Assembly: GCA_030598025.1 (NCBI GenBank)
Contig: JAUVQS010000098.1
Span: forward strand, 1-5,945
Direction: 5' to 3'
Source of the DNA: Acidimicrobiia bacterium
Lineage (GTDB): Bacteria; Actinomycetota; Acidimicrobiia; Spongiisociales; JAHEDJ01
Length of the DNA: 5,945 nucleotides
A program made the position numbers and the translations under genes. The notes beneath the pieces were generated by a model. That model did not search any database, was not told the DNA's origin, and worked only from the letters and a program-made list of their open reading frames with translations. Every line of letters begins with the position of its first letter. Position 1 is the first letter of the stretch. This document shows, piece by piece, positions 1 to 5,945 of this stretch.

Positions 1-2
1 AG

Positions 3-3000
3 GATGATCTGTGGTCGGTAGGGACCGGGGGCGGTCCGGCCCATCGGTTGACCGCCAACCCCGGAATCGTTGCCTACCCCCGCTTCTCGCCTGATGGCTC
101 AACGATCGCGTTCTCGAGCCGTGACGAGGGTCATCTCGAAGCGCATGTGATGCCGTCCGCCGGTGGTCCGGCGCGGCGCCTCACCTACTTCGGCGGTCTG
201 ACCCACGTGGTCGGCTGGTCACCCGACGGTGCCGCCGTGATCGTGGCCACCGACTGGCAGCAGCCGTTCGCGCAACGACAATCACTGGTCGAAGTTCCCC
301 TCGACGGATCACCGCCCGCTCCGATCACGGTGGGGCCGGCCAGGGCCATCTCCTATCAGCCGGGTGGCCCCGGCGTCGTGATCGGCCGAAACTCATTCGA
401 CCCGGCTCGCTGGAAGCGATACCGCGGTGGCCGGACGGGAACCCTCTGGATCGACCGAAAGGGCACCGGCGACTTCGAACCGCTCATCAAACTGGAGGGG
501 AACACGGCCGACCCGATGTGGATCGGCCGTCGTATCTACTTCCTCTCGGATCACGAAGGCACAGGCAACCTCTATTCGTGCACCCCCACCGGTCGGAACC
601 TCGAGCGCCACACACATCACGAAGATTTCTACGCACGCTTTCCGGCCTCCGATGGCAAGAACATCGTCTACCACGCCGGAGCCGATCTCTACCTCCTCGA
701 TGGGTCATCCTCAACCAAGCTGGAAGTGCGGGTGCCGAGCAGCCGGCCGCAGCGGAATCGCCGATTCATGTCGCCTGGACGCTTCGTTGAATCGTTCGAT
801 CTCCACCCGAAGGGCCAGTCGGTTGCTCTCGTTGCCCGCGGCGGAGTGGTCTCGATGGACCTGTGGGAAGGGGCGCCACTTCGACACGGTGAGATCTCAT
901 CATCCCGCTCCCGTCTGGCTGCCTGGCTACCCGATGGCGAGCGCATCGTGGCGATCACCGACCAGTCCGGCGAAGAGGAACTTGTCATCTTCGACGGCGA
1001 AACGGGCAAGGTGGAGCGACTGGTCGGTGGTGACATCGGAAGGCCACGCACGCTGGACCCGGCGCCGGCGGGATCGGATCGGGTTGTGCTCACCAACCAT
1101 CGTTTCGAGGTCGTCCTGGTCGATTTGAAGTCGGGCGAATCTGTGGTGATTCATCGCAGCCCGGACTACTGGATTCAGGGCACCGACTGGTCGCCGGATG
1201 GGAGATGGATCGCCTTCTCGGCGGCCGTGTCCCGCAAGACCATTGCTCTGCACCTGTACGACACGGAATCGAAGAAGACCCACCGGATCACTCATCCCGA
1301 CTTTGTGGACGTCGCCCCATCATTCGACCCGGAAGGCAGGTACCTGCACTTCATCGGGCACCGCGTGTTCGACCCGGTGCCCGACGCGCATTTTCACGAT
1401 TACGGGTTCCCGAAAGGGACGCGGCCGTACCTGATCCCGCTGGCCACGACCGCCGTTTCCCCATTCAGCCCGGCTCAACGACCTCCTCGCCCACCGGGGG
1501 GTCCGCCAACCCCTCCTGCCAATGGAAACGGCAAAGAAGAGGAGGGCCCCGCTCCTGTTGAGATTGATCTGGAAGGCATTGAGGATCGCGTCGTCGCCTA
1601 CCCGGTTCCGGAGGGCTCATACCGCTCGATCGTCGGTGCTGACGGCCGCGCGTTCCTACTGTCCACGCCAATTCAAGGGAGGCTCGGCCCGCAACCCATG
1701 ATGACGTCGGGCGCCGCCGGTCGGTTGGAATCTTTCGACTTCCAACAAAGCAAGTTGGAGACGGTCGCGGAGGGAGTGTCGACTGCCACGGTGTCGATGG
1801 ACGGCAAGGTTCTGGCGTTTCGGGCGGGCAATCGGATTCGTGTCGTGCCGATCGCTTTCAAAGATGATTCCAAGAACGACAAAGCGGGGCGGGAATCCGG
1901 TTGGTTGGACCTCGATCGTATCCTTCTCGAGGTTGATCCCGGCGGTGAGTGGGCGCAGATGTTCCGTGAAGCCTGGCGCCTCCAGCGAGAACATTTCTGG
2001 ACTCCCGACATGTCGGCCGTCGATTGGGAGCACATCTACGAGCGATACTGCCCCCTGGTCGAGCGAGTGGCCAGTCGTGCCGAGTTCTCGGATCTCATGT
2101 GGGAGATGCAGGGGGAGTTGGGTACGTCACACGCATATGAGCTGGGCGGCGACTACCGACCGGAGCCGAAGTATTCGCTCGGGAGCCTCGGCGCCGATCT
2201 CGAAAGGATCGCCAACGGTACCTGGCGGATCGCCGCCATTCCCCGTGGTGACTCGTGGGATGAGCGGGCATCTTCGCCGCTGCTGGCGCCGGGCATCGGG
2301 GTAACCGTCGGCGATCGGATCGTTTCGATCGACGGTAAGGACGTTGGCAAGGATCGCGCTCCGGCTGAAGCTCTGGTCGATCGAGCAGGCAGCGCCGTTC
2401 ACCTGGTCGTTCGCAGAGGCCGGCGGAAACCCCGTCGGGTGACGGTTCGAGCTCTCGAGTCCGAAACGCCGCTTCGATACCGGGATTGGGTTGAGGCCAA
2501 TCGGAGAAGCGTCTTCGACGCATCCGGCGGCCGCGCCGGGTATATCCATCTGCCCGATATGGGCGCCAACGGGTTCTCGGAGTTTCATCGATCGTGGCTG
2601 TCCGAGGTGGATCACGAAGGACTGGTGATCGACGTCCGATTCAACCGGGGCGGCAACGTCTCCCACCTGTTGCTGGAGAAGCTTCTTCGCAAACGTATCG
2701 GATATCGGGTTACAAGATGGACCGAGCCGTACGCGGTTCCGACCGACGCACCGGCCGGGCCGATGGTGGCTCTCACCAACGAATACGCCGGATCGGACGG
2801 CGACATTTTCTCGCATGCGTTCAAGATGTACCGGCTCGGTCCGCTCATCGGAACACGCACCTGGGGCGGCGTTATCGGTATCTGGCCGCAGCAATCGCTC
2901 GTGGACGGCACGATCACGACGCAACCCGAGTTCTCGAGTTGGTTCGATGACGTTGGTTGGGAAGTCGAGAACTACGGAACCGACCCAGATATCGAGGTGG

Positions 3001-3146
3001 TGATCAAGCCGCAGGACTACGCCGCCGGGCGAGATCCGCAGCTCGAGGTCGGGTTGTCAGAGTTGCTGAAGATCATCGACAGGCAGCCCCCGATTCCCGA
3101 CTTCGGAGAGCGACCCAAAACGACACCGCCCAGGTTGCCTCGCTAG
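3..3146 (+). CDS. Tricorn protease homologue (peptidase family S41), 5' end outside the window
   Basis: This gene encodes a large cytosolic serine protease that, in the known family, trims oligopeptides released by proteasomes or other proteases. The reading frame is open to the window edge and begins with DDLW, which matches about residues 21-24 of Thermoplasma acidophilum tricorn as I recall it. About 20 residues are therefore missing, and the TTG at 48 is not the start. Counting from base 3, 1047 residues are visible. The order is: a beta-propeller region with PD40-like FSPDG/WSPDG repeats (~1-300), a second propeller (~305-640) interrupted by a Pro-rich linker (488-518), the C1 helical domain (~643-716), a PDZ domain (~725-820) and the C2 catalytic domain (~821-1026). 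Catalytic residues are Ser709-His710 (TSHAYE), Gly884 of the oxyanion hole (RGG), nucleophile Ser931-Asp932 (GSDGD) and Glu989 (VENYG). Spacing between Ser931 and Glu989 equals that in the archaeal enzyme (965 to 1023). The S1 Asp936 position is Arg902. No signal peptide can be judged. Family assignment is very secure; substrate preference is inference. Confidence 0.96.
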   Translation, partial: DDLWSVGTGGGPAHRLTANPGIVAYPRFSPDGSTIAFSSRDEGHLEAHVMPSAGGPARRLTYFGGLTHVVGWSPDGAAVIVATDWQQPFAQRQSLVEVPLDGSPPAPITVGPARAISYQPGGPGVVIGRNSFDPARWKRYRGGRTGTLWIDRKGTGDFEPLIKLEGNTADPMWIGRRIYFLSDHEGTGNLYSCTPTGRNLERHTHHEDFYARFPASDGKNIVYHAGADLYLLDGSSSTKLEVRVPSSRPQRNRRFMSPGRFVESFDLHPKGQSVALVARGGVVSMDLWEGAPLRHGEISSSRSRLAAWLPDGERIVAITDQSGEEELVIFDGETGKVERLVGGDIGRPRTLDPAPAGSDRVVLTNHRFEVVLVDLKSGESVVIHRSPDYWIQGTDWSPDGRWIAFSAAVSRKTIALHLYDTESKKTHRITHPDFVDVAPSFDPEGRYLHFIGHRVFDPVPDAHFHDYGFPKGTRPYLIPLATTAVSPFSPAQRPPRPPGGPPTPPANGNGKEEEGPAPVEIDLEGIEDRVVAYPVPEGSYRSIVGADGRAFLLSTPIQGRLGPQPMMTSGAAGRLESFDFQQSKLETVAEGVSTATVSMDGKVLAFRAGNRIRVVPIAFKDDSKNDKAGRESGWLDLDRILLEVDPGGEWAQMFREAWRLQREHFWTPDMSAVDWEHIYERYCPLVERVASRAEFSDLMWEMQGELGTSHAYELGGDYRPEPKYSLGSLGADLERIANGTWRIAAIPRGDSWDERASSPLLAPGIGVTVGDRIVSIDGKDVGKDRAPAEALVDRAGSAVHLVVRRGRRKPRRVTVRALESETPLRYRDWVEANRRSVFDASGGRAGYIHLPDMGANGFSEFHRSWLSEVDHEGLVIDVRFNRGGNVSHLLLEKLLRKRIGYRVTRWTEPYAVPTDAPAGPMVALTNEYAGSDGDIFSHAFKMYRLGPLIGTRTWGGVIGIWPQQSLVDGTITTQPEFSSWFDDVGWEVENYGTDPDIEVVIKPQDYAAGRDPQLEVGLSELLKIIDRQPPIPDFGERPKTTPPRLPR

Positions 3147-3157
3147 CAAAGGCAGGG

Positions 3158-3182
3158 CCGGTGCCAAGGTACCTGGTACCGG
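3158..3182. other. Intergenic stem-loop between the protease and ATPase genes
   Basis: CCGGTGCC (3158-3165) can pair with GGTACCGG (3175-3182) as an 8-bp stem with one G-U wobble. The 9-base loop contains the perfect palindrome AGGTACCT (3167-3174), and GGTACC occurs twice in tandem (3168-3180). No T-rich tract follows, so it is not a classical intrinsic terminator. It starts 12 bases after the protease stop codon and ends just before the ATPase ribosome binding site. It could be a weak terminator, an mRNA-processing or stability element, an operator, or chance in GC-rich DNA. Seen directly; function unknown. Confidence 0.35.
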
Positions 3183-3184
3183 GC

Positions 3185-3190
3185 AGGTAG
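3185..3190 (+). promoter_or_regulatory. Probable ribosome binding site of the P-type ATPase gene
   Basis: AGGTAG lies 9 bases before the ATG at 3200 and resembles the AGGAGG consensus at five of six positions. The spacing is suitable for translation initiation. It supports ATG 3200 as the start, as does the N-terminal protein sequence, which resembles CtpE-type ATPases from the first tens of residues. It directly follows the stem-loop ending at 3182, so folding of that stem could affect access to it. Confidence 0.55.
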
Positions 3191-3199
3191 CCTCGTCTC

Positions 3200-5785
3200 A
3201 TGGCTACCGAAGCGCTGTCGCGCGATCCGCTGACCGGCCTCACGGTCCGCCAGGTAGCCAGTCGGGTCGATGCCGGGAAGCTCAACGTCGCTCCGGACGG
3301 CCCCAGCCGGACGACGAAGACGATTCTGCGCGACAACATCTTCACCCGGTTCAACCTCATCCTCACGGTTCTCCTGGTGATCATCCTGATTGTCGCTCCG
3401 GTCCAGGACGCGCTGTTCGGAGCGGTAATGGTCATCAACGCCGCCATCGGCATCATTCAAGAGTTGCGGGCCAAGCGAACGCTCGACCGCCTGGCCCTTC
3501 TCAGCGCTCCGAAGACCACCGCGATTCGCGACGGGGTTCGAACGGAGATTGCCATCGGGGAGGTAGTGCTCGACGACCTCCTGAGTCTCGCCCCCGGCGA
3601 CCAGGTCGTCGTTGACGGTGAGGTGGTCGAAGCTCAGGGGTTGGAGATCAACGAGTCGCTCCTGACCGGAGAATCCGATCCGATCGCCAAGCACGAAGGC
3701 GACGCATGTAGATCGGGCAGTTTCGTGGTGGCCGGATCGGGATCATTCAGGGCTACCAGAGTTGGAGCGGACGCATATGCAGCCAAGCTGACTATTGAGG
3801 CGAAGCAGTTCACGATCACTCGTTCGGAGCTGCGGACCGGCATCGATTGGATCTTGCTGGCGGTGAGTTGGGCCCTGGTGCCAACCGGGATAGTGCTCAT
3901 TTGGAGCCAGATGGCGCTGGATAGAGGAATCCGCGAAGCAGCCCAGGGAACGGTGGCCGGATTGGTGGCGATGGTGCCACAAGGCCTCGTCTTGCTCACC
4001 TCGATGGCCTTCGCGGTGGCGGTCGTTCGGCTCGGTCGGAGGAACGTTCTCATTCAAGAGCTTCCGGCCGTTGAAGGTCTCGCTCGGGTCGACACCGTAT
4101 GCCTGGACAAGACGGGAACGTTGACCGAGGGACGGTTGCAGGTTCTCGATGTCGAGGTGTTCGACGAGGAGGTGGACGTAGCGACGGTGCTGGCGGCGGC
4201 CGGCGCGGCCGACAACACACCAAACGCCACACTGCAGGCGGTCACAGCCCAGTATTCGGCGGTACCGGATTGGTCGATCCTGCACTCCGTGCCCTTCTCC
4301 TCGGATCGCAAGTGGAGCGCCGTTGCCTTCGCCGGGCGCGGCACGTGGATACTCGGCGCTCCCGAGATAGTGGTGGGGACGAATACCGAGATGCTCCGTT
4401 CGGCCGATGGGCATGCCGCCGATGGAAAGCGAGTTCTGGCGCTGGCCGGTTCCGACGAGGCGCTGGTCGGAACCACATTGCCTGGTGAGCTGCGACCTGC
4501 CGCGCTGGTCGTTCTCGGAGACCGGATTCGCCCGGACGCGGCCGACACCATCGAGTACTTCACCAGGCAGAACGTGGCGATCAAGGTGATCTCGGGTGAT
4601 CACCCTTCCACGGTGGCCGCCATCGCCGCCCAGGTGGGAGTGCCGAACTCGGGGAGTGTCGTCGACGCCCGCGAGCTTCCGAAAGACCTGAACCGCCTGG
4701 CCGACGTGATGGAACGCGGCTCGGTGTTCGGTCGGGTGCAGCCGCGTCAGAAGCGGGCAATGGTCAGAGCGCTCCAACGGAATGGGCACACCGTGGCGAT
4801 GACCGGCGACGGGGTCAACGATGTGCTTGCGCTGAAAGAAGCCGATATCGGCGTGGCCATGGGCAACGGGTCCGGAGCGTCCCGGGCGGTTGCCCAGGTT
4901 GTGCTACTCGATTCGTCGTTTGCTTCTTTGCCGGATGTGGTCGGGGAGGGGCGCCGGGTCATCGCCAACATCGAGCGCGTAGCCAACCTCTTTGTCACTA
5001 AGACGGTGTACGCCGTGCTGCTCGCAGTCGCAGTTGCCATTGCCGTGCTGCCGTTCCCGTTCCTGCCGCGGCATCTGACTCTGGTGGGGTCAATCACCAT
5101 CGGGATACCCGGCTTCTTCCTGGCGTTGGAACCGACGGCGCGGCGGGCAAGACGCGGGTTCGTCGGGCGGGTGCTGCGATTCGCTATTCCGGTCGGCGCC
5201 GTCGCCGCCTTGTCTACCTTTGGGGCGTACGGCCTTGCCCAGATCGAGGATGTCGAACTGATCGAGTCGCGAACGATGGCCACGCTCGTCCTTGTCGCAG
5301 TCGGGTTGTTCGCCCTCACGATCGTTTGCCGGCCATTGACGACGAGTCGCAAGTGGCTCATTTGGGGAATGGCCGTGTTGTTTGCGTTGACCCTGGTGTG
5401 GCCGTGGTCGCGCGACTTCTACGCTCTCGATCTCCCGCGGGCGATCGTGTTCTTCGCGGCCATCGGCATCGCGGCGATGACCGGCACAATGATCTACATC
5501 GCGCTGGTCGGGTCGAGATGGGCTCAATCCGCGCCCGGCTGGATGCAACAAGCCCCGGAGTTGCTGGCTCATGCTCCGCTGGCGATCCGTCAACCGCTCG
5601 AAGCCGCCGGGGGAGGGCGTCTAGCGCGCTGGCTCAGTGTGCGGGCCGGGGGCCGGCCATCTCAAGCTCCGGTTCAGCAGCAACCGCGGCGCCGATCGGG
5701 CGCGCCGATCGATCTCCCCGAATGGGTTGCCGCTCACGACGAGTCGCCCGAAGAACGAGCCCAGCTCGAATTCCCCCTCGACTAA
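3200..5785 (+). CDS. Cation-transporting P-type ATPase, CtpE-like (probable Ca2+ transporter)
   Basis: This is an integral membrane pump that uses ATP and a phospho-aspartate intermediate to move a cation. The closest family I recognise is mycobacterial CtpE, reported as a Ca2+ transporter needed for cell-surface integrity. The 861 residues hold: an N-terminal cytosolic segment; M1 and M2 (~50-68, ~71-89); an actuator domain with TGES at 156-159; M3 (~215-236) and M4 (~252-275) with the ion-site motif PQGL at 260-263; the phosphorylation site DKTGTLTEG with Asp303; a nucleotide domain with KWS at 371-373; SGD ending at Asp467; the hinge motif TGDGVND (535-541); and M5-M10 (~597-617, 629-646, 661-682, 693-710, 719-736, 748-770). 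Two details stand out. Gln261 sits where PEGL has Glu, and the common KGAPE motif reads LGAPE, which I recall as usual in CtpE-like proteins. A hydrophilic tail of ~88 residues (774-861) exceeds the CtpE C-terminus. The start is supported by AGGTAG at 3185. The pump class is certain; the ion is inferred from family resemblance. Confidence 0.96.
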   Translation: MATEALSRDPLTGLTVRQVASRVDAGKLNVAPDGPSRTTKTILRDNIFTRFNLILTVLLVIILIVAPVQDALFGAVMVINAAIGIIQELRAKRTLDRLALLSAPKTTAIRDGVRTEIAIGEVVLDDLLSLAPGDQVVVDGEVVEAQGLEINESLLTGESDPIAKHEGDACRSGSFVVAGSGSFRATRVGADAYAAKLTIEAKQFTITRSELRTGIDWILLAVSWALVPTGIVLIWSQMALDRGIREAAQGTVAGLVAMVPQGLVLLTSMAFAVAVVRLGRRNVLIQELPAVEGLARVDTVCLDKTGTLTEGRLQVLDVEVFDEEVDVATVLAAAGAADNTPNATLQAVTAQYSAVPDWSILHSVPFSSDRKWSAVAFAGRGTWILGAPEIVVGTNTEMLRSADGHAADGKRVLALAGSDEALVGTTLPGELRPAALVVLGDRIRPDAADTIEYFTRQNVAIKVISGDHPSTVAAIAAQVGVPNSGSVVDARELPKDLNRLADVMERGSVFGRVQPRQKRAMVRALQRNGHTVAMTGDGVNDVLALKEADIGVAMGNGSGASRAVAQVVLLDSSFASLPDVVGEGRRVIANIERVANLFVTKTVYAVLLAVAVAIAVLPFPFLPRHLTLVGSITIGIPGFFLALEPTARRARRGFVGRVLRFAIPVGAVAALSTFGAYGLAQIEDVELIESRTMATLVLVAVGLFALTIVCRPLTTSRKWLIWGMAVLFALTLVWPWSRDFYALDLPRAIVFFAAIGIAAMTGTMIYIALVGSRWAQSAPGWMQQAPELLAHAPLAIRQPLEAAGGGRLARWLSVRAGGRPSQAPVQQQPRRRSGAPIDLPEWVAAHDESPEERAQLEFPLD

Positions 5786-5788
5786 GAC

Positions 5789-5837
5789 TTTCTCAGCAAT
5801 GTTGTTGTTCCCCACGCGCAACAACAGTGCCGAGAAA
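5789..5837. terminator. Long imperfect inverted repeat, probable bidirectional terminator
   Basis: The arms 5789-5807 and 5819-5837 pair at 17 of 19 positions (mismatches 5795/5831 and 5799/5827) around an 11-base loop. The structure begins 3 bases after the ATPase stop codon and lies between convergent genes, where a terminator serving both strands is expected. The T-rich outer part of the left arm and A-rich end of the right arm would give A-U pairs at the base. There is no clean U-run directly after the stem on the plus strand; the nearest is TTTT at 5848-5851. The structure is certain; terminator function is inferred from position. It could also be part of a dispersed intergenic element. 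Confidence 0.6.
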
Positions 5838-5871
5838 ACCTCATAGATTTTCCGCGCACTGCTGAGAAAAC
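5825..5871. repeat. Direct repeat of the right hairpin arm, second copy 32 bases downstream
   Basis: CAGTGCCGAGAAAAC (5825-5839) and CACTGCTGAGAAAAC (5857-5871) agree at 13 of 15 positions. The second copy contains TGCTGAGAAA (5860-5869), a perfect reverse complement of TTTCTCAGCA (5789-5798) in the left hairpin arm. The left arm can therefore pair with either copy but not both. The second copy ends 2 bases before the stop codon of the minus-strand gene. The spacer (5840-5856) is AT-richer than the surrounding DNA. Function unknown. Confidence 0.6.
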
Positions 5872-5873
5872 TC

Positions 5874-5945
5874 CTAAGTGGCGATCGCCGTCGCGATTCG
5901 ATCACCGATCTCCGACGTGGCGGCTCCCATGTTGGGGCCGCCCAT
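5874..5945 (-). CDS. leuB: C-terminal end of a LeuB-like 3-isopropylmalate dehydrogenase (partial)
   Basis: On the minus strand, 23 codons run from the window edge to a TAG stop (plus-strand CTA at 5874-5876). The stretch AATSEIGDRIATAIAT resembles the C-terminal helix of actinobacterial 3-isopropylmalate dehydrogenases, which as I recall end in TSEIGD- or TSDVGER-type sequences. That enzyme oxidises and decarboxylates 3-isopropylmalate in cytosolic leucine synthesis, using NAD+. Only the tail is visible, so no catalytic or metal-binding residue can be checked, and the ATG at the window edge (plus-strand 5943-5945) is more likely an internal Met than a start. Related isocitrate or tartrate dehydrogenases remain possible. 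The gene converges on the ATPase gene with an 88-bp gap. That it is a real coding end is fairly likely; the exact family member is tentative. Confidence 0.55.
   Translation of the reverse strand: MGGPNMGAATSEIGDRIATAIAT

Noticed and set aside
2127..2924. Minus-strand open frame (265 codons) opposite the tricorn PDZ and catalytic domains
   Set aside because: The plus strand encodes the conserved catalytic domain here, and the antisense product shows no recognisable domain. Shadow frame.
3131..3259. Repeated CAGGT(T/A)GCC strings at 3131, 3184 and 3251
   Set aside because: The copies are 9-13 bases, irregularly spaced, and two lie inside coding sequence or overlap the ribosome binding site. 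Chance is adequate in GC-rich DNA.
3743..4789. Long open frame on the minus strand (348 codons) inside the ATPase gene
   Set aside because: It lies opposite conserved P-type ATPase motifs, and its Arg/His/Gly-rich translation resembles no family I know. It is typical of antisense open frames in GC-rich DNA.
5786..5873. Possible attachment site or recombination site
   Set aside because: No integrase, tRNA gene or transposase is visible and no flanking target duplication was seen. A terminator or intergenic repeat explains the structure better.
5621..5905. Minus-strand open frame of 94 codons spanning the intergenic repeat and the ATPase tail
   Set aside because: It crosses both the LeuB-like 3' end (in another frame) and the hairpin, and its start has no supporting context. 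The readable stretch comes from the repeat itself, so it is best treated as non-coding.
1..5945. A functional system linking the tricorn protease with the ion pump
   Set aside because: Same strand and a 53-bp gap are the only evidence. The two families have no known shared pathway, and each looks like a stand-alone housekeeping or accessory gene.

Overview
The window is GC-rich, tightly packed bacterial DNA that reads like the chromosome of a high-GC actinobacterium, possibly an Acidimicrobiia-like lineage. Three things point that way: the base composition, an actinobacterial CtpE-type P-type ATPase, and a bacterial tricorn protease with a proline-rich linker. The placement is inference from protein resemblance, not from a marker gene.

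Layout. Bases 3-3146 (+) encode nearly all of a tricorn-family protease; the first ~20 residues lie before the window. A 53-bp gap (3147-3199) holds a short stem-loop and a Shine-Dalgarno-like AGGTAG. Bases 3200-5785 (+) encode a complete 861-residue cation-transporting P-type ATPase resembling mycobacterial CtpE. An 88-bp gap between convergent genes (5786-5873) holds a long imperfect inverted repeat plus a third copy of one arm. The last 72 bases (5874-5945, minus strand) are the 3' end of another gene, whose 23 visible residues resemble the C-terminus of 3-isopropylmalate dehydrogenase (LeuB). No RNA gene, CRISPR array or transposase was seen, and no stretch over 300 bases lacks a gene.

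How the parts relate. The protease (cytosolic peptide breakdown) and the ATPase (membrane ion export or uptake) lie on the same strand with a short gap and could share a transcript, but I know of no functional link between them. The LeuB-like gene converges on the ATPase, and the inverted repeat between them is placed to act as a bidirectional terminator.

I did not find a new multi-gene system. The best leads are: (i) an Arg in the tricorn position that holds the S1-specificity Asp936 in the archaeal enzyme, with the rest of the catalytic apparatus intact; (ii) a PQGL motif in ATPase membrane helix 4 where relatives usually have PEGL; and (iii) the three-armed intergenic repeat, which can fold in two mutually exclusive ways and may be a dispersed element.
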